Assembly: GCA_013399115.1 (NCBI GenBank)
Contig: VXAA01001244.1
Location: forward strand, 1,418,121 to 1,482,120
Length of the DNA: 64,000 nucleotides
From: Anseranas semipalmata
Taxonomy: Eukaryota > Chordata > Aves > Anseriformes > Anseranatidae
Direction of reading: 5' to 3'
The number at the start of each line of letters is the position of its first letter. Position 1 is the first letter of the stretch. Positions 26,481-47,945 of this stretch are shown here, piece by piece. The notes below the pieces were generated by a model, which was not told where the DNA came from, did no database searches, and saw nothing but the letters and a program-made list of their open reading frames with translations. The position numbers and the translations under genes are program-made.

Positions 26481-29070
26481 CTTTTGTGGACTAGAATGGG
26501 ATCTGTAGGAATAAGACAAACAGGACACTGCCAGAATGAGAGAAGAGCACAGCAATAAGGGCCCATCCAATACTGTTGACTTGAATGCACTTCAAGTCAC
26601 ATCCTTGGATGCAAGACTGCACTTGTCAGGGGGAACACGCATGTACATCAATGAGGTACAAGTCATAACAACAACAAACAGGGAGCATTTCCTAGAAAGA
26701 TTGGATTTTTTCAGAGGAAAAAAAAAACCAACAAAACAAAACATGAAGCAGTTATATTATATGGGAACTATCGGTTGGGGAGCTTCCCAGAAAGCCAGCT
26801 GCCCCTGTTCCTAATTATTTATTATTCATCTCTGTTTCAGTCCAAAATGAGGGCTGATTTGCAGGAAATTACTTAGAAAATGAAACATGGAAATATGGGA
26901 TGGATGATGATTAATGGGAGCTATGATATGTGCCTGCAAAAATGCAAAGGGCATAAACATCCAGGAGGGGAAGGTTGATGTGGGGTAACATTAAGGGGTT
27001 TTCACGAGTAAATGAATAAAGACAATACATTTCCTGATGGTAAGGCTATCAGATCATGGAGTAAACTTCGAAGAGAAGATTAGGAGACATGGTGGAAAAC
27101 ACGTTCCTCACTCTTGCCCTGAAAAGTCCACTACAGGAAAGCCTTTTGTGTTGGATCTTTGTGACGGCCCGAGTTGGATTTATGTACTACAACTTTATGC
27201 TTCATTTTGCAGGTATGATGGAAACTTAACTATGCCTTTTTTGGTTTCCTGATAAGATGCTGATACAAAGCAACAAAGTTCTGGTTTTCAATATAAAGAG
27301 CAAAAAGAATTTGAGAAAATGTATTTGAATCATGGATTTTTAAAGAATCATTTAAATAAAATAAATGACTTTTGGATGGAAAACTTCATATTCTATTATA
27401 CTCAGTATCAGAAGTAAGGCTCTTCCAGTCTTAAGACACAGCAATTTTAATGCATTAATATTCACAACGGACAGTGTTATCTTTGGATCCATTAAGAGTT
27501 TGCACAAACCACCTAAACAAACATGATGTATGACTGGACAGTAAAGCAGTAATGACCAAGTTGTCAGGATTGATTTACGTACAGTTCATGCCTTCCCTGA
27601 GGCAAGGGAATGAAACAGATGATTTCCTGAGGTTCCCTGAAACCATGGCTTGAAGATGAAAATGACCACTACAACATACTGACTTTCACTGTCTTCTCCC
27701 CTGGGAGAGGTAGGTCTTCTCCAGCACTATCCCATCAATGCTACATTTAATTCTTCTCAGCTTTTAAGTTCTCATGGGCTTAGTTATTTTTCTGTAAAGT
27801 ATACTTTTATTCTGTTATGTCTCATGCCTGCAACTAACTACAAAACAAGCAAAGCATTTTTGCCTCATGACATTTTTATTTCATGCTAATACTTGGAAGT
27901 GCACAAACTCTCTGCCACTCCAGCAGACTCTGCTCTTCACCTGGTAGGAGTCGAGATGCTACTAGAGAAAAGATGGCAGACCTTTTGAGCACATGAAATG
28001 GTCTGTATGAGCCTGTGGCTGTCCTAGATCCTCTCACACTGACTTCACTGGGGGCTCTGAATCGCAGATTAAGGGCAGTGTATGGCCTAAAGTATCTATC
28101 AAGAGTGATGTCAGTTAATTACTACCCTGGGGATTCAGCAATGAGTTGGTGCACTGTGAGTTAATGACTTCCAGGCATGATACTTGGCAATGCTACCATT
28201 ATTGCTTTGCAAGGAGACTTCAGTGTCTCTTCATGAAGCCAGCCAACCAGAATGTTGTTGATATGCTGTTTGCTTGCCTATTGCACAAGATATTGGTGCA
28301 ACTCTCACTACCTATTTGTTGATCTTTCTTTCCCTTCATTCTTTCTCTACCAGTTTACATAGATATGTCACTGTCTCCAAAGGAGATTTCACTCTTTAGC
28401 AAACAAATCAAGAATAAGGCCACATCCCTTTCCAAATTACAATTCAGCATTCTAAAGATGGATGTCGACAAGACATTGATGAATTCAGACACAGCTTTGA
28501 GATTTCTCAGAGGGTTTGAGGATTTCCATTGTCAGAAATGGCTATTGTGCTATGAAAATGACTCCCAGCTGAAAGGGTGAGAAAACATTTTAAAGGACAG
28601 CTCAACAGTATTAAAAAAAGCTGGATACCCTGGCACCCTGGGGGAAAAGCTGCTAACAAAGTTAGTGAGATGGGGTGGGACAACATTTGAGTGTCACAAT
28701 AATTTCATTGCATAATCTTTGTCCTGCTTACCCCCAGCTCTCACCAAAGACAATGGAAGCATGGGGTTTTCAGTTCCTTGCAGGAGACACTGAGAGTCTT
28801 GCATCATCAAGTCCTTTTTATTTTTTCTACAAGATTATAAAACACAGAAATGCATTCTTGACTACAAACTAATATTCAAAGTCTCACGAGAATAGATATC
28901 CGCTCCCTTGGCCATAAAGCTTTGGACAAGACTCAAGATGACCGTGATGAATCTCATGGAGAAGCAATCCCAAATAAACACAATTTGAATGAATAAAGAA
29001 TGCAGTCATCCCATCAACAGATGAGCTTGATTACTGCTCGTCTCTGCATCCCCTCTATGGTATCACATTA

Positions 29071-30789
<1,719 letters not shown>

Positions 30790-31465
30790 TTAAATCACTG
30801 AATTGGAGCAGTTTTATTGATAAGGAAAAGAGGAATTACTAAGGGTAATATAATGCAGTGAAATTTTAACAGTGAGGCTATGGACTAGAGTGGATTGCAT
30901 TAGATATTTTAAAACAAACCAAAAAAAGACAAAGAGTAGCATACTGTAGGGAAGTATCTTGAACTGATCACAGTAGATGGATGAGCTGGCATAATTCTGC
31001 AACTCTTTGGTGGCTGAAGGGACTACATCTGGTCTATAACTCAGCATAAGATTTGATTATTGCTGCCCTCAGCACAAATGAGTACCTGGCTTTGCATAAA
31101 ATGAGAGTTGGCTCAGCAAAGGATGAAAGTACTCTTGAACATGGAGTGGGGAGCATAGATTAGAAATCACAATGTCCTTTGTGTTGTGTTAGCTTTGTAA
31201 CAATATGGATGGAAAAACAATGAAATAAAGGCAGACAACACCAGCAAAGTCATGCTCTCAAGAACACACCCTGCTGTGCAGCACAGCTGCTTTGTTCCAC
31301 GCGTGCAGTGAGTCCTAGCACTTTACCCACCCCAAGACATAGTATTAGTATATGCTGAGCCTCTTCTTCACTTCAGAGCATTATTTGTCTTTGTGCAATA
31401 TGTATCCTAAAACTAACTTAATGTATTTTAATGTGAAAGAACCTCTGTAAAACTCTGAGACTTAC

Positions 31466-31503
31466 CATAATCATCTAGCAGGATATTTTCTGGCTTCAAA
31501 TCT
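31466..31503 (-). CDS. GRK5: GRK5 exon 10 (residues 310-323, catalytic loop)
   Basis: This 38-nt micro-sized exon is recognised only by continuity. The leading A completes Arg310, then come DLKPENILLDDY and the first base of Gly323. It contains the catalytic Asp311 and the Mg-binding Asn of DLKPEN. The acceptor is cattttcag and the donor is gtaagt. It is too short to be found as an open frame alone, but length, phase and sequence agree exactly with the family. Intron 10 (30639-31465) shows no other feature. Confidence 0.97.
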
Positions 31504-33811
31504 CTGAAAATGAAAGATAGCAGTTATTTGTATGAAGCTGGGTTTGATAACATAAGCATATGACAGTGTGTGAGTGCATTTATTACCAGTAATAAACCAA
31601 TTGAGCGTCAACTCAAACAGTAAGGAACTCATGGAACCAATACAACTTTCTGCAACTCACTCCACAGATAGAATGAAACCATATGTCTTTTTCTAATCGG
31701 AGTTACATTTTTCCACTAAGCCAAGCTTTTAGTTCATAATCCACTCTATAATGGACTCATCCATCTAGACCAGTAAACCCTGTAAACCAAGCCTTATAGT
31801 CCTGTATGTTGACAAATCTCTGTAACGTTTCCCTTTATAAAATCTTTTTGTTAAAAATATTAAAAAATTTAAAATATTTGCTTATGAAAATAGAAATAGC
31901 AATCCGTTGGGCTGACATTTTCTATGCCTGGCATCTGACTCAGGCCAACTACATGAACGTGTGTACATGCACTTGTGCACATGTATAATAGTTTCAGCTA
32001 GTTTGGAAAATAAGGGGCAGAGAGGGGAATGCTGTGCCCAGATTAAAATTCTTCTTACAAACATTTATGAAACTCTGGTGCCTATGTGGTTTGGAGCAGT
32101 GCCACGAAAACTGGCAAGGTGGTCACTCTGATGTCAAAGATGTGCCTTTCACTGCTCATGTGGAAAAAAAAGAAAATTCCCAATCCAGCCAAGTTATGAA
32201 CTCCTGGAAAAAAATCTCCATTTTCATATATGTAGCAGAGCTGTGGCAGGTCATTCTTACAAAGGCCTTGTCCACACCAAGACTGCTCCACCAGCTGCTG
32301 CCTTCAGATGCTGGCCATACCAGCCACGCTCCGTCCCCGCCGTTCCTGGTGGCGGGGGACTACCATCAACGCGGGAGCCGGGCGGCTGCTCTCTGTGCTC
32401 CCACGCAGGCATGGCAGGGGCAAGGGTGCAGAGCAGAGAGGAACCACTGGGAGCTGGGGAGCCCGAGTAAGGCACCAGCATGGCCGGGTAAGGCAGGGAG
32501 AAGCGTATTGCTTCAATTCACAGCTTTCTGCCCTGACTTTTATCTGATTGATTCCTACCGAAACCCAGCATTTAGCCTGGTCCAAATCCAAGAAGTGCTC
32601 GGTCTCGTCTTTTTTTTAAGGCCTCCTTGCATTTGTGAACCAGCTTGATTCTGTTAGCTTCCCAGCAAGACGCATTTCTTTCCAAAGAGCAAAGAGAGGC
32701 GGGTGTACAAGAGAAGCCCTCACAACAGGAGAGCTGCGCGGTGCACAGCGGCTGGGCAGGAGTCCTCCTGCATTTCAAGCTGTACTACTTCAGTGCCTTG
32801 AGCTTTCCTCTGAGTGGAGAGGGGTATTTGGTGGTTTTGACAATGCTGAAAGTGACATTTCAAAACCTATCTTGTTCTTATTTATTTTTTCAAGCAAGAA
32901 CACAGAATGCTGTGAACAATCTCCTCTTCTTGCTTGTTTCAGACCCTCTTAACCTCTCAAGATAAACTTCACTGGGTGCCCGATGGTACCAAGATTACTT
33001 TTCAAGTAAACAATACTGAAATATGTGAAGGGCAGCTGACCGCGGAGGGGAATCTGTGATTTTGTTTAACATGCCACTGTGGGCTTTCCCTGCCTATCAG
33101 CAGAAGTTTTCCAGTACTGGAGCAACACGGTTGAGGGCATTTCCTACTTATTTTTTAAAATGTATTCCAAATCCCTTAAGAACTATTTCCTTGAAGAACT
33201 TAGACTTCATTAGTTACTTCATCTTCCGCTCCAGCACTTATTAGTCCCACTTAAAGCTGTAACTATGGCTAAATGAAAAGAATTCTGCATGCGAGTTGAG
33301 AAAAGATGTTTTCTTTGAGTGAGAAAATGAGAGACTCCATGAAGACTCTGCGAACAGCAGTTCCGCCCTTACAGTCCTTTGTGATTTAGGGCAATTAAGG
33401 CAGTCTTTCCTTCCCCCCAGACATCAGTTGTCATTTCTGTTTTCAGATCTCCAGTTCCTCAGGATCAAGGACGGCTCCCTTTGCATGGCTAACACTTGAA
33501 AGTGTCAAGGAGGAATGTGATTTTTGTACTGAAATGTCTAGAAGAATTAAAACTCCTCTGTGGACGCAGTTATGTGTAAATATACTTCCCAATGGTACAG
33601 CTTCCGAAATGTAAACTGGCCTTGCCTAAACACACTGAAACATAAACTGCTGGCACTGCACCCATGCTGGAAAGGCTATGGGACATTGTTCTGCCCTACA
33701 GGACAGCATAAACAATACAATTAATCATGGTGGACAAGGCTTTGCTGTATATTTGTGTAATGCCTAGGACAACGTGATCTTGATACAGATTGGAGCTTGC
33801 AGGCACTGTTA

Positions 33812-33838
33812 TTATATATATATACATATATATATATA
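33812..33838. repeat. (TA)n microsatellite
   Basis: TA dinucleotide run of 27 nt interrupted once by CA. Confidence 0.9.
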
Positions 33839-34897
33839 AAATTTGAGGAGAACCAGAAGGTTTTCTTGTTTGCTTTCCATGAACAATCAACCCATTGACC
33901 TTTACTAAGAGGATGTAGTTGAGAAATGTAATGTAAGCTCCTCGTTTGGCAAGGGAATTCTGATTTTTTATCTGATGCTGATCCTGAAATCTGGCCTGTT
34001 TGTTCTTTCATGTCACATACACAGTGTGCATCACTGGTCCATGACATGGGGAGGTATTTTGGAATGCTGTGATTTACTCAGAAGCATTTTGTTCACAGAA
34101 AATGAAATTAAGTCTGAGGAACAAGTGTTTTGCTATGAATTATTCACCTTGAGAAAGCTGTAGCATTTAGTTGCTATATTTTATTGACCTATATAGCACT
34201 TCTTGTGGGTCCCAAAACACTTTGCAGTATTACAAATTAGGGGTCTCTGCAGATGCTCCTGAAATACTACTAGAAAATGTCACCTACAGGGATACAATAT
34301 CATTCATCACCAAAATGAATGTGCCATCTGAAGTGCAAACTAGCAGCTCCTTTAAGAGTAACATGAAACAACTGCTTAAGGAGGTAGGATGCCATTCCTC
34401 TCAGAGCCCCATACTATTTTAGATGGCCAGATCTAATTTGTTTTATTAGAAAGTGTCATTAGTATGGCATTTTACCAGTCACGTTATGAACGTATTTGTC
34501 ATTTTTATCAATAAGGTATGCCTGTGATTTACCTGTTTTTTAAGAAACACTATAATACCACCTGAAACTTTTCTGAATGTGGTAGGATGTTTTTTAAACA
34601 AAAAGGAAGCCAGACACGTCACTCATGATCTGATTTTTCAATTGACATTAAACACTTAATTCCATTTTGTTCCTTGAAAAAATCTAGTTCTGGGCCAGTG
34701 CCAAATAAATCAGCATATTATCTGTGTCTGCCCTCCTTATGCAAGGTAGCAAGATCTGAGTCACAACGAGGCAACTGAGTGGCAATTTGTTAGAGAACTT
34801 CTCCAAGGAACAATATCATAATTTCTCTGTCTAAAAGCATATGCACAATGCTTATTATACATGGACATATCAATGATTTAAGGTGTAGCTTAGTTTT

Positions 34898-34923
34898 AAA
34901 CAAAAACAAAAACAAAAACAAAA
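34898..34923 (+). repeat. (CAAAAA)n simple repeat
   Basis: Three to four tandem CAAAAA units. Confidence 0.9.
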
Positions 34924-36126
34924 TAACACCATATTATTGTCTATTAATCATTGTCCTTGGATGCTCACTCATCAATTTACAGGACCTCTTCTGCTGAGAA
35001 TGCCAGCAATAATGATTTCACAAGCTAGGATCACGAAGACAAACATTAAATGTTGTTTACAACTACATTGGTTGTTGATTTAAAAAAAAAAAAATCCCTG
35101 TGGAGCCAGGAGAACTCTCTCTGGAGCCATCCTTCTTATCCAGCCAGTTAACCCTAAGATGTTCTGACAAAGCGCTTGCATATAGCTGTAAGCCAGTCTG
35201 GAAACCAAGAACTTAGCTCATCTAGCTAATCAAAACTAGAGTTTCCATGTCCTAGAGCATCAACCCATGCCCTTTGTCTCAAATACTCTCTTGTGTTAAT
35301 TATTCTTCTGGAAGAGAGGGAAGGACCCTGGCTGCCTGCAGGCCACTGCCAGCCAGTGTCCCTGCTCTGTAGCCGGCAAAAGAGACCTAGAGATTGCCTC
35401 ATTTTGCAGGAAAAGTAGGAGGCAGCAAGGAGAGATGCAGGTTTGCTGCAGGTCCTGAATCACCAGCTGTGCTCTCTGTGAGGATGTGCAGATTCTCCTC
35501 AGATGGAGGGGGTGTCTACTTTCCAAACCCACTTGGCCCTCAGCTGGAAGGGAAGAGGCATCATTTGTCCAGAGCTCCTGGACTTCAAAGCAGTTCCACC
35601 TGCTCTAGCACAGACTATGTGAGAAGAGAATGAAACCAATTACAGCAAACTACCATGGGTTATGGGCCACAGCGTTCCCTTCATCATCTGTATTCTGCTC
35701 CCTTGGGGGTAGGAGAGGTGGTTTATTCCACATCTGATGTGCCATAGCCCCTAATGAAACATAATCTAATTAAAACAGAGGCTTGAATAGAATGATCTCC
35801 ATTTCATATCAACTAGAAACTCGATTCCTTAATTAAATCCCTTTAAAGAATTTTCATAATTTCCTTAGGTCACTCTGTGCATGCTGAGGTAGGATTTGGG
35901 AAGTTTTGTGTTAGTTCTGTCTAGTTATAATTTAGACATGATGTATTTAGTGAAGCAACTGCTTCCTTCCACTATCACTGAATCATACTGTATTTATACA
36001 TGGCTCTGAGGAATTTTGTCAAAGATGCTGAGAAACCTAAACTGTACTGTACCACAATGAGTAAGGGGGATGCAGACAATTCTTTTCTACCTGGGAGAGT
36101 TGTCTTAAGACTATAGAGAATGCTTA

Positions 36127-36318
<192 letters not shown>

Positions 36319-37095
36319 CTAGAAAAACATTTGTAGCATAGTTGTGATAGTTCAGTTATCTGCTAAGGAGAAATCACTAACTTTTCATTAACAATTTTCA
36401 CTAGAAAAGGAAAAAAAATACGTTGACTGAATTTGATATGGGCCTTATCACAATAGCAAATACACATTTTAAAAGTATAGAAAAATCAGATGTTAGGATT
36501 TTATAGATTAATTTGTTGAACCCAGACTACTTATCATCAGAACTCCCAAATTTAACGCTCTGATGCTTCCAGGCAACAGAAATCTTAACAGTCAAGGGAA
36601 GATACAACTCCAGCTGCTCTGTTTTGCTGGAGAGCTGTCAAAAAAACATCACCTCAGTAGGTTCCCAGGACGGCCCAGACAACCCACAAGAGCTGGCAGA
36701 ACTCAGGAAAGCCGCAAGTCAGGCAGACCAGCTCCATGTCACGGGCTAGATGCTCCTACTAGCCAGTCTCTTCTGATCTATTTGGGTTGAATCTCCTACA
36801 GTCTGCTCGGATTCAGGTAATCGCACAGGATAAAAATAGCTCAGCCTGATGTAGCCCTGATGCAAGTCAAGGCTGTAAAGAGCATCGCGCGCACATGGTA
36901 GAAACATGCACCTTGTTTGGTGCATTTCTCACAGGCCACAGATAAAAGCGAGACTGCAAACGTGCATGGAGCAGGACTAAGGTGAAATGTGGAAGGACTG
37001 GCACCCTACAGAAAATGGCACCTTTTCTGTAACAGGAGTTGGAAGAGGCATCAGATTCAACAGGAGAGAGTGCTCAGCAGGTGAGCACAGAACTA

Positions 37096-37308
<213 letters not shown>

Positions 37309-37781
37309 TTATGGGTTGCACTTTGCTTCTCACAATCTGGTCTGATCTGATTTAGTCCTTTTAAGGTTAGAGACAGTGGTGTAGTGAATAAGGCTTAGGT
37401 GGGGGCATCTGGGGAACCGACTACTGTTTCCAAACCTGCTGTGTAATATTGGTTTAATTATTTCACTTTCCTCCGCCTGCTTCCTATCCCACCTCCTTTT
37501 GTCTGTGTAGATGGTAATCTGCTCAGCAAAGGCTTGCCTCTGCCTCCTTGGACTCTGCTGCCTAGGCAGTGACCTCAAGCCATTAGTAGAATACAAACAG
37601 GGTGTGACCCTAATTCCACTGTGAATGCAACAGTCAGATACAAAATAAATTTCAAAAGTGTTCTTTCGAGATTGCAGTGTCAAGAGAGGTTAAGTAAAAC
37701 TGTCAGCAATTAATGAAAATCAGCCCCTGTCTCATCAAGATACTGTAACCTGAAGTGCCTGAGAAGCAAGAAACATTCTTA

Positions 37782-44170
<6,389 letters not shown>

Positions 44171-44967
44171 TTATCTCTGTGACAAGGTGCAGATTCTCCT
44201 CTGTTAGCATGTAAAAGACACATTCATTATTTATTCCCTGCACTGCTTCAATTCAATTCCAGCGGTTGTGTAAAAGCAAAGGAGCTTTACGTCAAACAGC
44301 AGTAAAATAGGATACCGTGGTAACTCACTCCACATTCCACTCTATCCTCATATTGCTTTTCTGCCTTCTCCTGTACCTTCACCTCCCTGCCCAGCCTCAT
44401 GAATATGCAGGGCCCACTCCTTGCCAATTCTTTGAACTGCTCCCTCACATCCCATGAAAAATGTGCTGGCCTGAACTGTGTACAGACCATTCTCTTAAAC
44501 AAAAGAGAATTTGCTCAGTGTTTTCACTTCATTGATGATTCATTGTGCTGTCTGAAAAATCCATCTTTTTTTTTTTTAACCATCAAGATTTCAAAGCAAA
44601 ACAAGAGCAGAGCATTTGTATTTATTGATTTTTATATAAATAACATAAAAAGATGCTTGCAAAAGTGTTTGGACACTTTAATTCATCATTAGAAGGACAG
44701 TTTTAGAATAATCATTTCAAAAAGGAACTATGCCAACCAAGCACATAAACTCTTTTCATCCTCTCCTCCCTTCACAGAGATTGTACATTCAGCCCCTTCA
44801 AAAAGCCCTTACCAAAGAGAGGTCTTTTGCAGTATGCCTTGATGGTTAACCAGTTTAGGACCTTTGGGACTAATTATCTATAAAGACAGTTTTTAGGCAG
44901 CCCACATTCTTACTCATTAAAAGTATACTGTAATTATACAAAGAAGTGTATATGCACGTACGTGTGA

Positions 44968-44987
44968 GTGTGTGTGTGTGTGTGTGT
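44968..44987. repeat. (GT)10 microsatellite
   Basis: Ten uninterrupted GT units. Likely polymorphic. Confidence 0.95.
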
Positions 44988-47454
44988 ACACCTATTTAAA
45001 GACATTTCTCCCATTCACACGAAAGCCCCTTTCTATAACCAGTAGGATTTTGGCATTTTCAACATGCCCAACCACAGATGACAAAAAACCCTCTTTCCTT
45101 GCAGAAGACACAGCACTTGCTAAGGTTCCCCATCCATGGGCATGACCACCAGATGTGCTGAGTGGGTGGGTCACAAAGCATCATCACTCATTCCTGGCCA
45201 GATGCTCTCATTAACTCACCCTTAGTTAGAGATATCTTGGCAAGCACTGAAATGCATTGCAGGCAGAGTTCAAAAACACTGGGAATGAGGACAGAGGAAA
45301 GGGCAGAGGTGGAACTGGAGAAAATCTCCAGCATGGTGAAAGCTGAATTAAGTCTTTTATCTTTTTCTTCCCACTGCTGAAATGTGAATATGAGCCTGTT
45401 GTGACAAGAAAAAGTAAGTTTGTTCCACTTGAATGTTTTTTAATAGGACCATGGTTTACAGAACTGTCTGTGCATGCTGCGTAATGCAGTCTCACTATTT
45501 AACCTTGCAAGACAATCTGCAGAACATACTGGATATCTTTGACCTCACTGAAAAATTTCCTCATTTCCGACATATATTTCTCTATTTCCTCAGCAAAAGA
45601 TATCTAGGAAGCATCCACTTTTAATCACAAACAGAGAATATTACTAATAATTTAGAAGTCTCACATTTTCTTGAGAGGTAGATGAGCCCCATATTATGGG
45701 GCTGAGAACTGTGGAGCAAGTCTCAGTAAATCAGACAACTTACAGAAATTCCTAGCTATAGATGACTGTGACTAATCTAAGTCCCAGTTTTAGCTCAAGA
45801 GAGTAAGCAGAGGCAAGAAGAGTGAAGCAGTGAAAGGAGGAGGAATAAAACCCTAAAGTCCTTTCTTCCAGTCCTTCAGCTGCTGGTTTGAAACTATGGA
45901 AGAAAAAAAAAGAAAGAAGAAAGGGAAAAACAAAGAGGATTTTCTAAGGAATATTCAGACAGGAACCCAAGCCTAATGACTAGCAGCATTTCAGCTGATT
46001 TGGGCTAGGAACCGTCTGAATTAATACCCCTAGTTTATACATTGCATAGTCAATGTGGTGTGCTATACAAGCTTATCTGCAAACCAAAGCTTGCGTGTGG
46101 CTGCGTGAGTCTACTGCTCTGACACATGGTTATTTTGAACATCTCTCTGATTTATAGGGTACAGAAATGCCACTGAACTCCGTAGCCTTTGTACTGCTGT
46201 GGATCAGGAGTGTCTTTTCTGACCTGAACGGAGCTATACTTCAGTAAAATTGATCCTAAGGCTTCTAAATGAAGTTACTACCAGTAAAATCTAGGATTTG
46301 TTCTAGATTTATAGGCCAAAATTAGGAACCAAAAGCTAAGTATTAAACCCCTAAACAAACCCCTAAACTAAAATAATTACACATTTAGACTTGATTAGGT
46401 GACTTGATTCTTCCAGGTGCCAGGCAACTTCACCTCCCATCGGCTTCACTGGGAGGTAAGATGCCTAGGTGTTAGTGTTGTAGACTCTGCACACAAATGT
46501 TACTAGTGGGCAGCAGATCCACACACAAATTTACTGCACAGTAGCTTGCTTATATTGCCATCCCCTAAAGTGCCCAGAGCTTTGAAAAAGGTCCTGTTTA
46601 CTCTGGTTCCAAATTACAAATAAAAGGTCCTCACTGTGGACAAACAGAGTTGGACATTCTGCATGCCTCTTCCCCTTTCCTATATCTCTGTGTCCTCTCA
46701 GCTTAGCTCCTCAGTTACAGCAATAATTCTGCCAAATTTTGTCCAAGATCAATGTGCACTTGAAAAAAATTATAAGCATCAGCTAAGTCATAAAGGAGAA
46801 ATTAAGTTCTTATAGAGAAAGGGGAGAAGAATGAATGAAAGAAACTGTAAGACAATGTGGGAAGTATTTAAAAATGGCATGAACTGTGATTCCTCTCTCC
46901 ACGTTTGTGGGACATACACTCACCACCTGGTTTTTCAAAACCACTCATTGCTGACCTTTGAATCTTTGCTTCCTCTGAACAAATCAAGAGCAAGCTAACA
47001 ATGTCAAGGTAAGTAAAGACACACAAATACACTGACATTCTGTACATGGTCTGGAGCCTTACAGTGCAGAGCAAACACTTTACTAGATCACTTCATTTTC
47101 TGTAACAGAAAACACTCTTTTCTCAGGCCGATCATTTCCAAGGGTTCTGTAGGTCCAGCAGGACACGTAGTGTCATTATGCAGCCCTTTGTGTTCAGATC
47201 AGAGAGGGGGCAGAGCCCCCACGTGTATGGGGTGAACATACCTGCCCCTGTCGAACCCTGCCCAGAGTCCTACAGAGTCTTTGTATGACCCTTCCTGAGG
47301 TTTTCCTTAAGACTTCACAGTTCCCACTGCTCCCATTAAATAACCATTTTCCCTGTTTGAGTACTGTGCCTACAACCTACAAATGTTAAAACAAACCCAG
47401 AAACAATCGCAAACCCAAACCCAGCCCACCAACCTACTTTTGCTCCTCTGGAGA

Positions 47455-47945
47455 ACAATTGGGTAGCACAGGTTATGAGTGTCCAACTCCTGGCTCCACA
47501 CAGGACTACCCAAAAATCAGAATTCAGACCATGTGTCTGAGAGCACAGTCCAAACGCTTCTTAAACTCTGTCAGGCTCGGTGCTGTGAACACTTCCCTGG
47601 GGAGCCTGTTCCAGTGCCCAACCACCCTCTCAGTGAAGAACCGTTTCCTGATACCCAGCCTGACCCTCCCCTGTCACAGCTCCACGCCGTTCCCTCGGGT
47701 CCTGTCGCTGTCACCAGAGAGCAGAGATCAGCGCCTGCCCCTCCGCTCCCCTCGTGAGGGAGCTGCAGGCCGCCATGAGGCCTCCCCTCAGTCTCCTCTT
47801 CTCTGGGCTGAACAAACCAAGTGACCTCAGCCGCTCCTCGTACGTCTTCCCCTCTAGGCCCTTCACCATCTTGGTAGCCCTTGCTGGACACTCTCCAATA
47901 GTTTCACGTCCTTTTTGTACTGTGGTGCCCAAACCTGCACACACT
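47455..47945 (-). mobile_element. CR1-type LINE fragment
   Basis: A well preserved CR1 3' region in reverse complement on the plus strand: cttccctggggagcctgttc, cagtgcccaaccaccctctc, cgttccctcgggtcctgtcg, and gacctcagccgctcctcgta. It is closer to the CR1 consensus than the copy at 26160, so probably younger. It is 5'-truncated and lies in GRK5 intron 4 in the same orientation as the gene. Confidence 0.92.

Noticed and set aside
32034..32648. 204-codon plus-strand open frame
   Set aside because: Overlapped by other open frames on both strands in a GC-rich patch inside GRK5 intron 9. Composition is not protein-like and no family is recognised.
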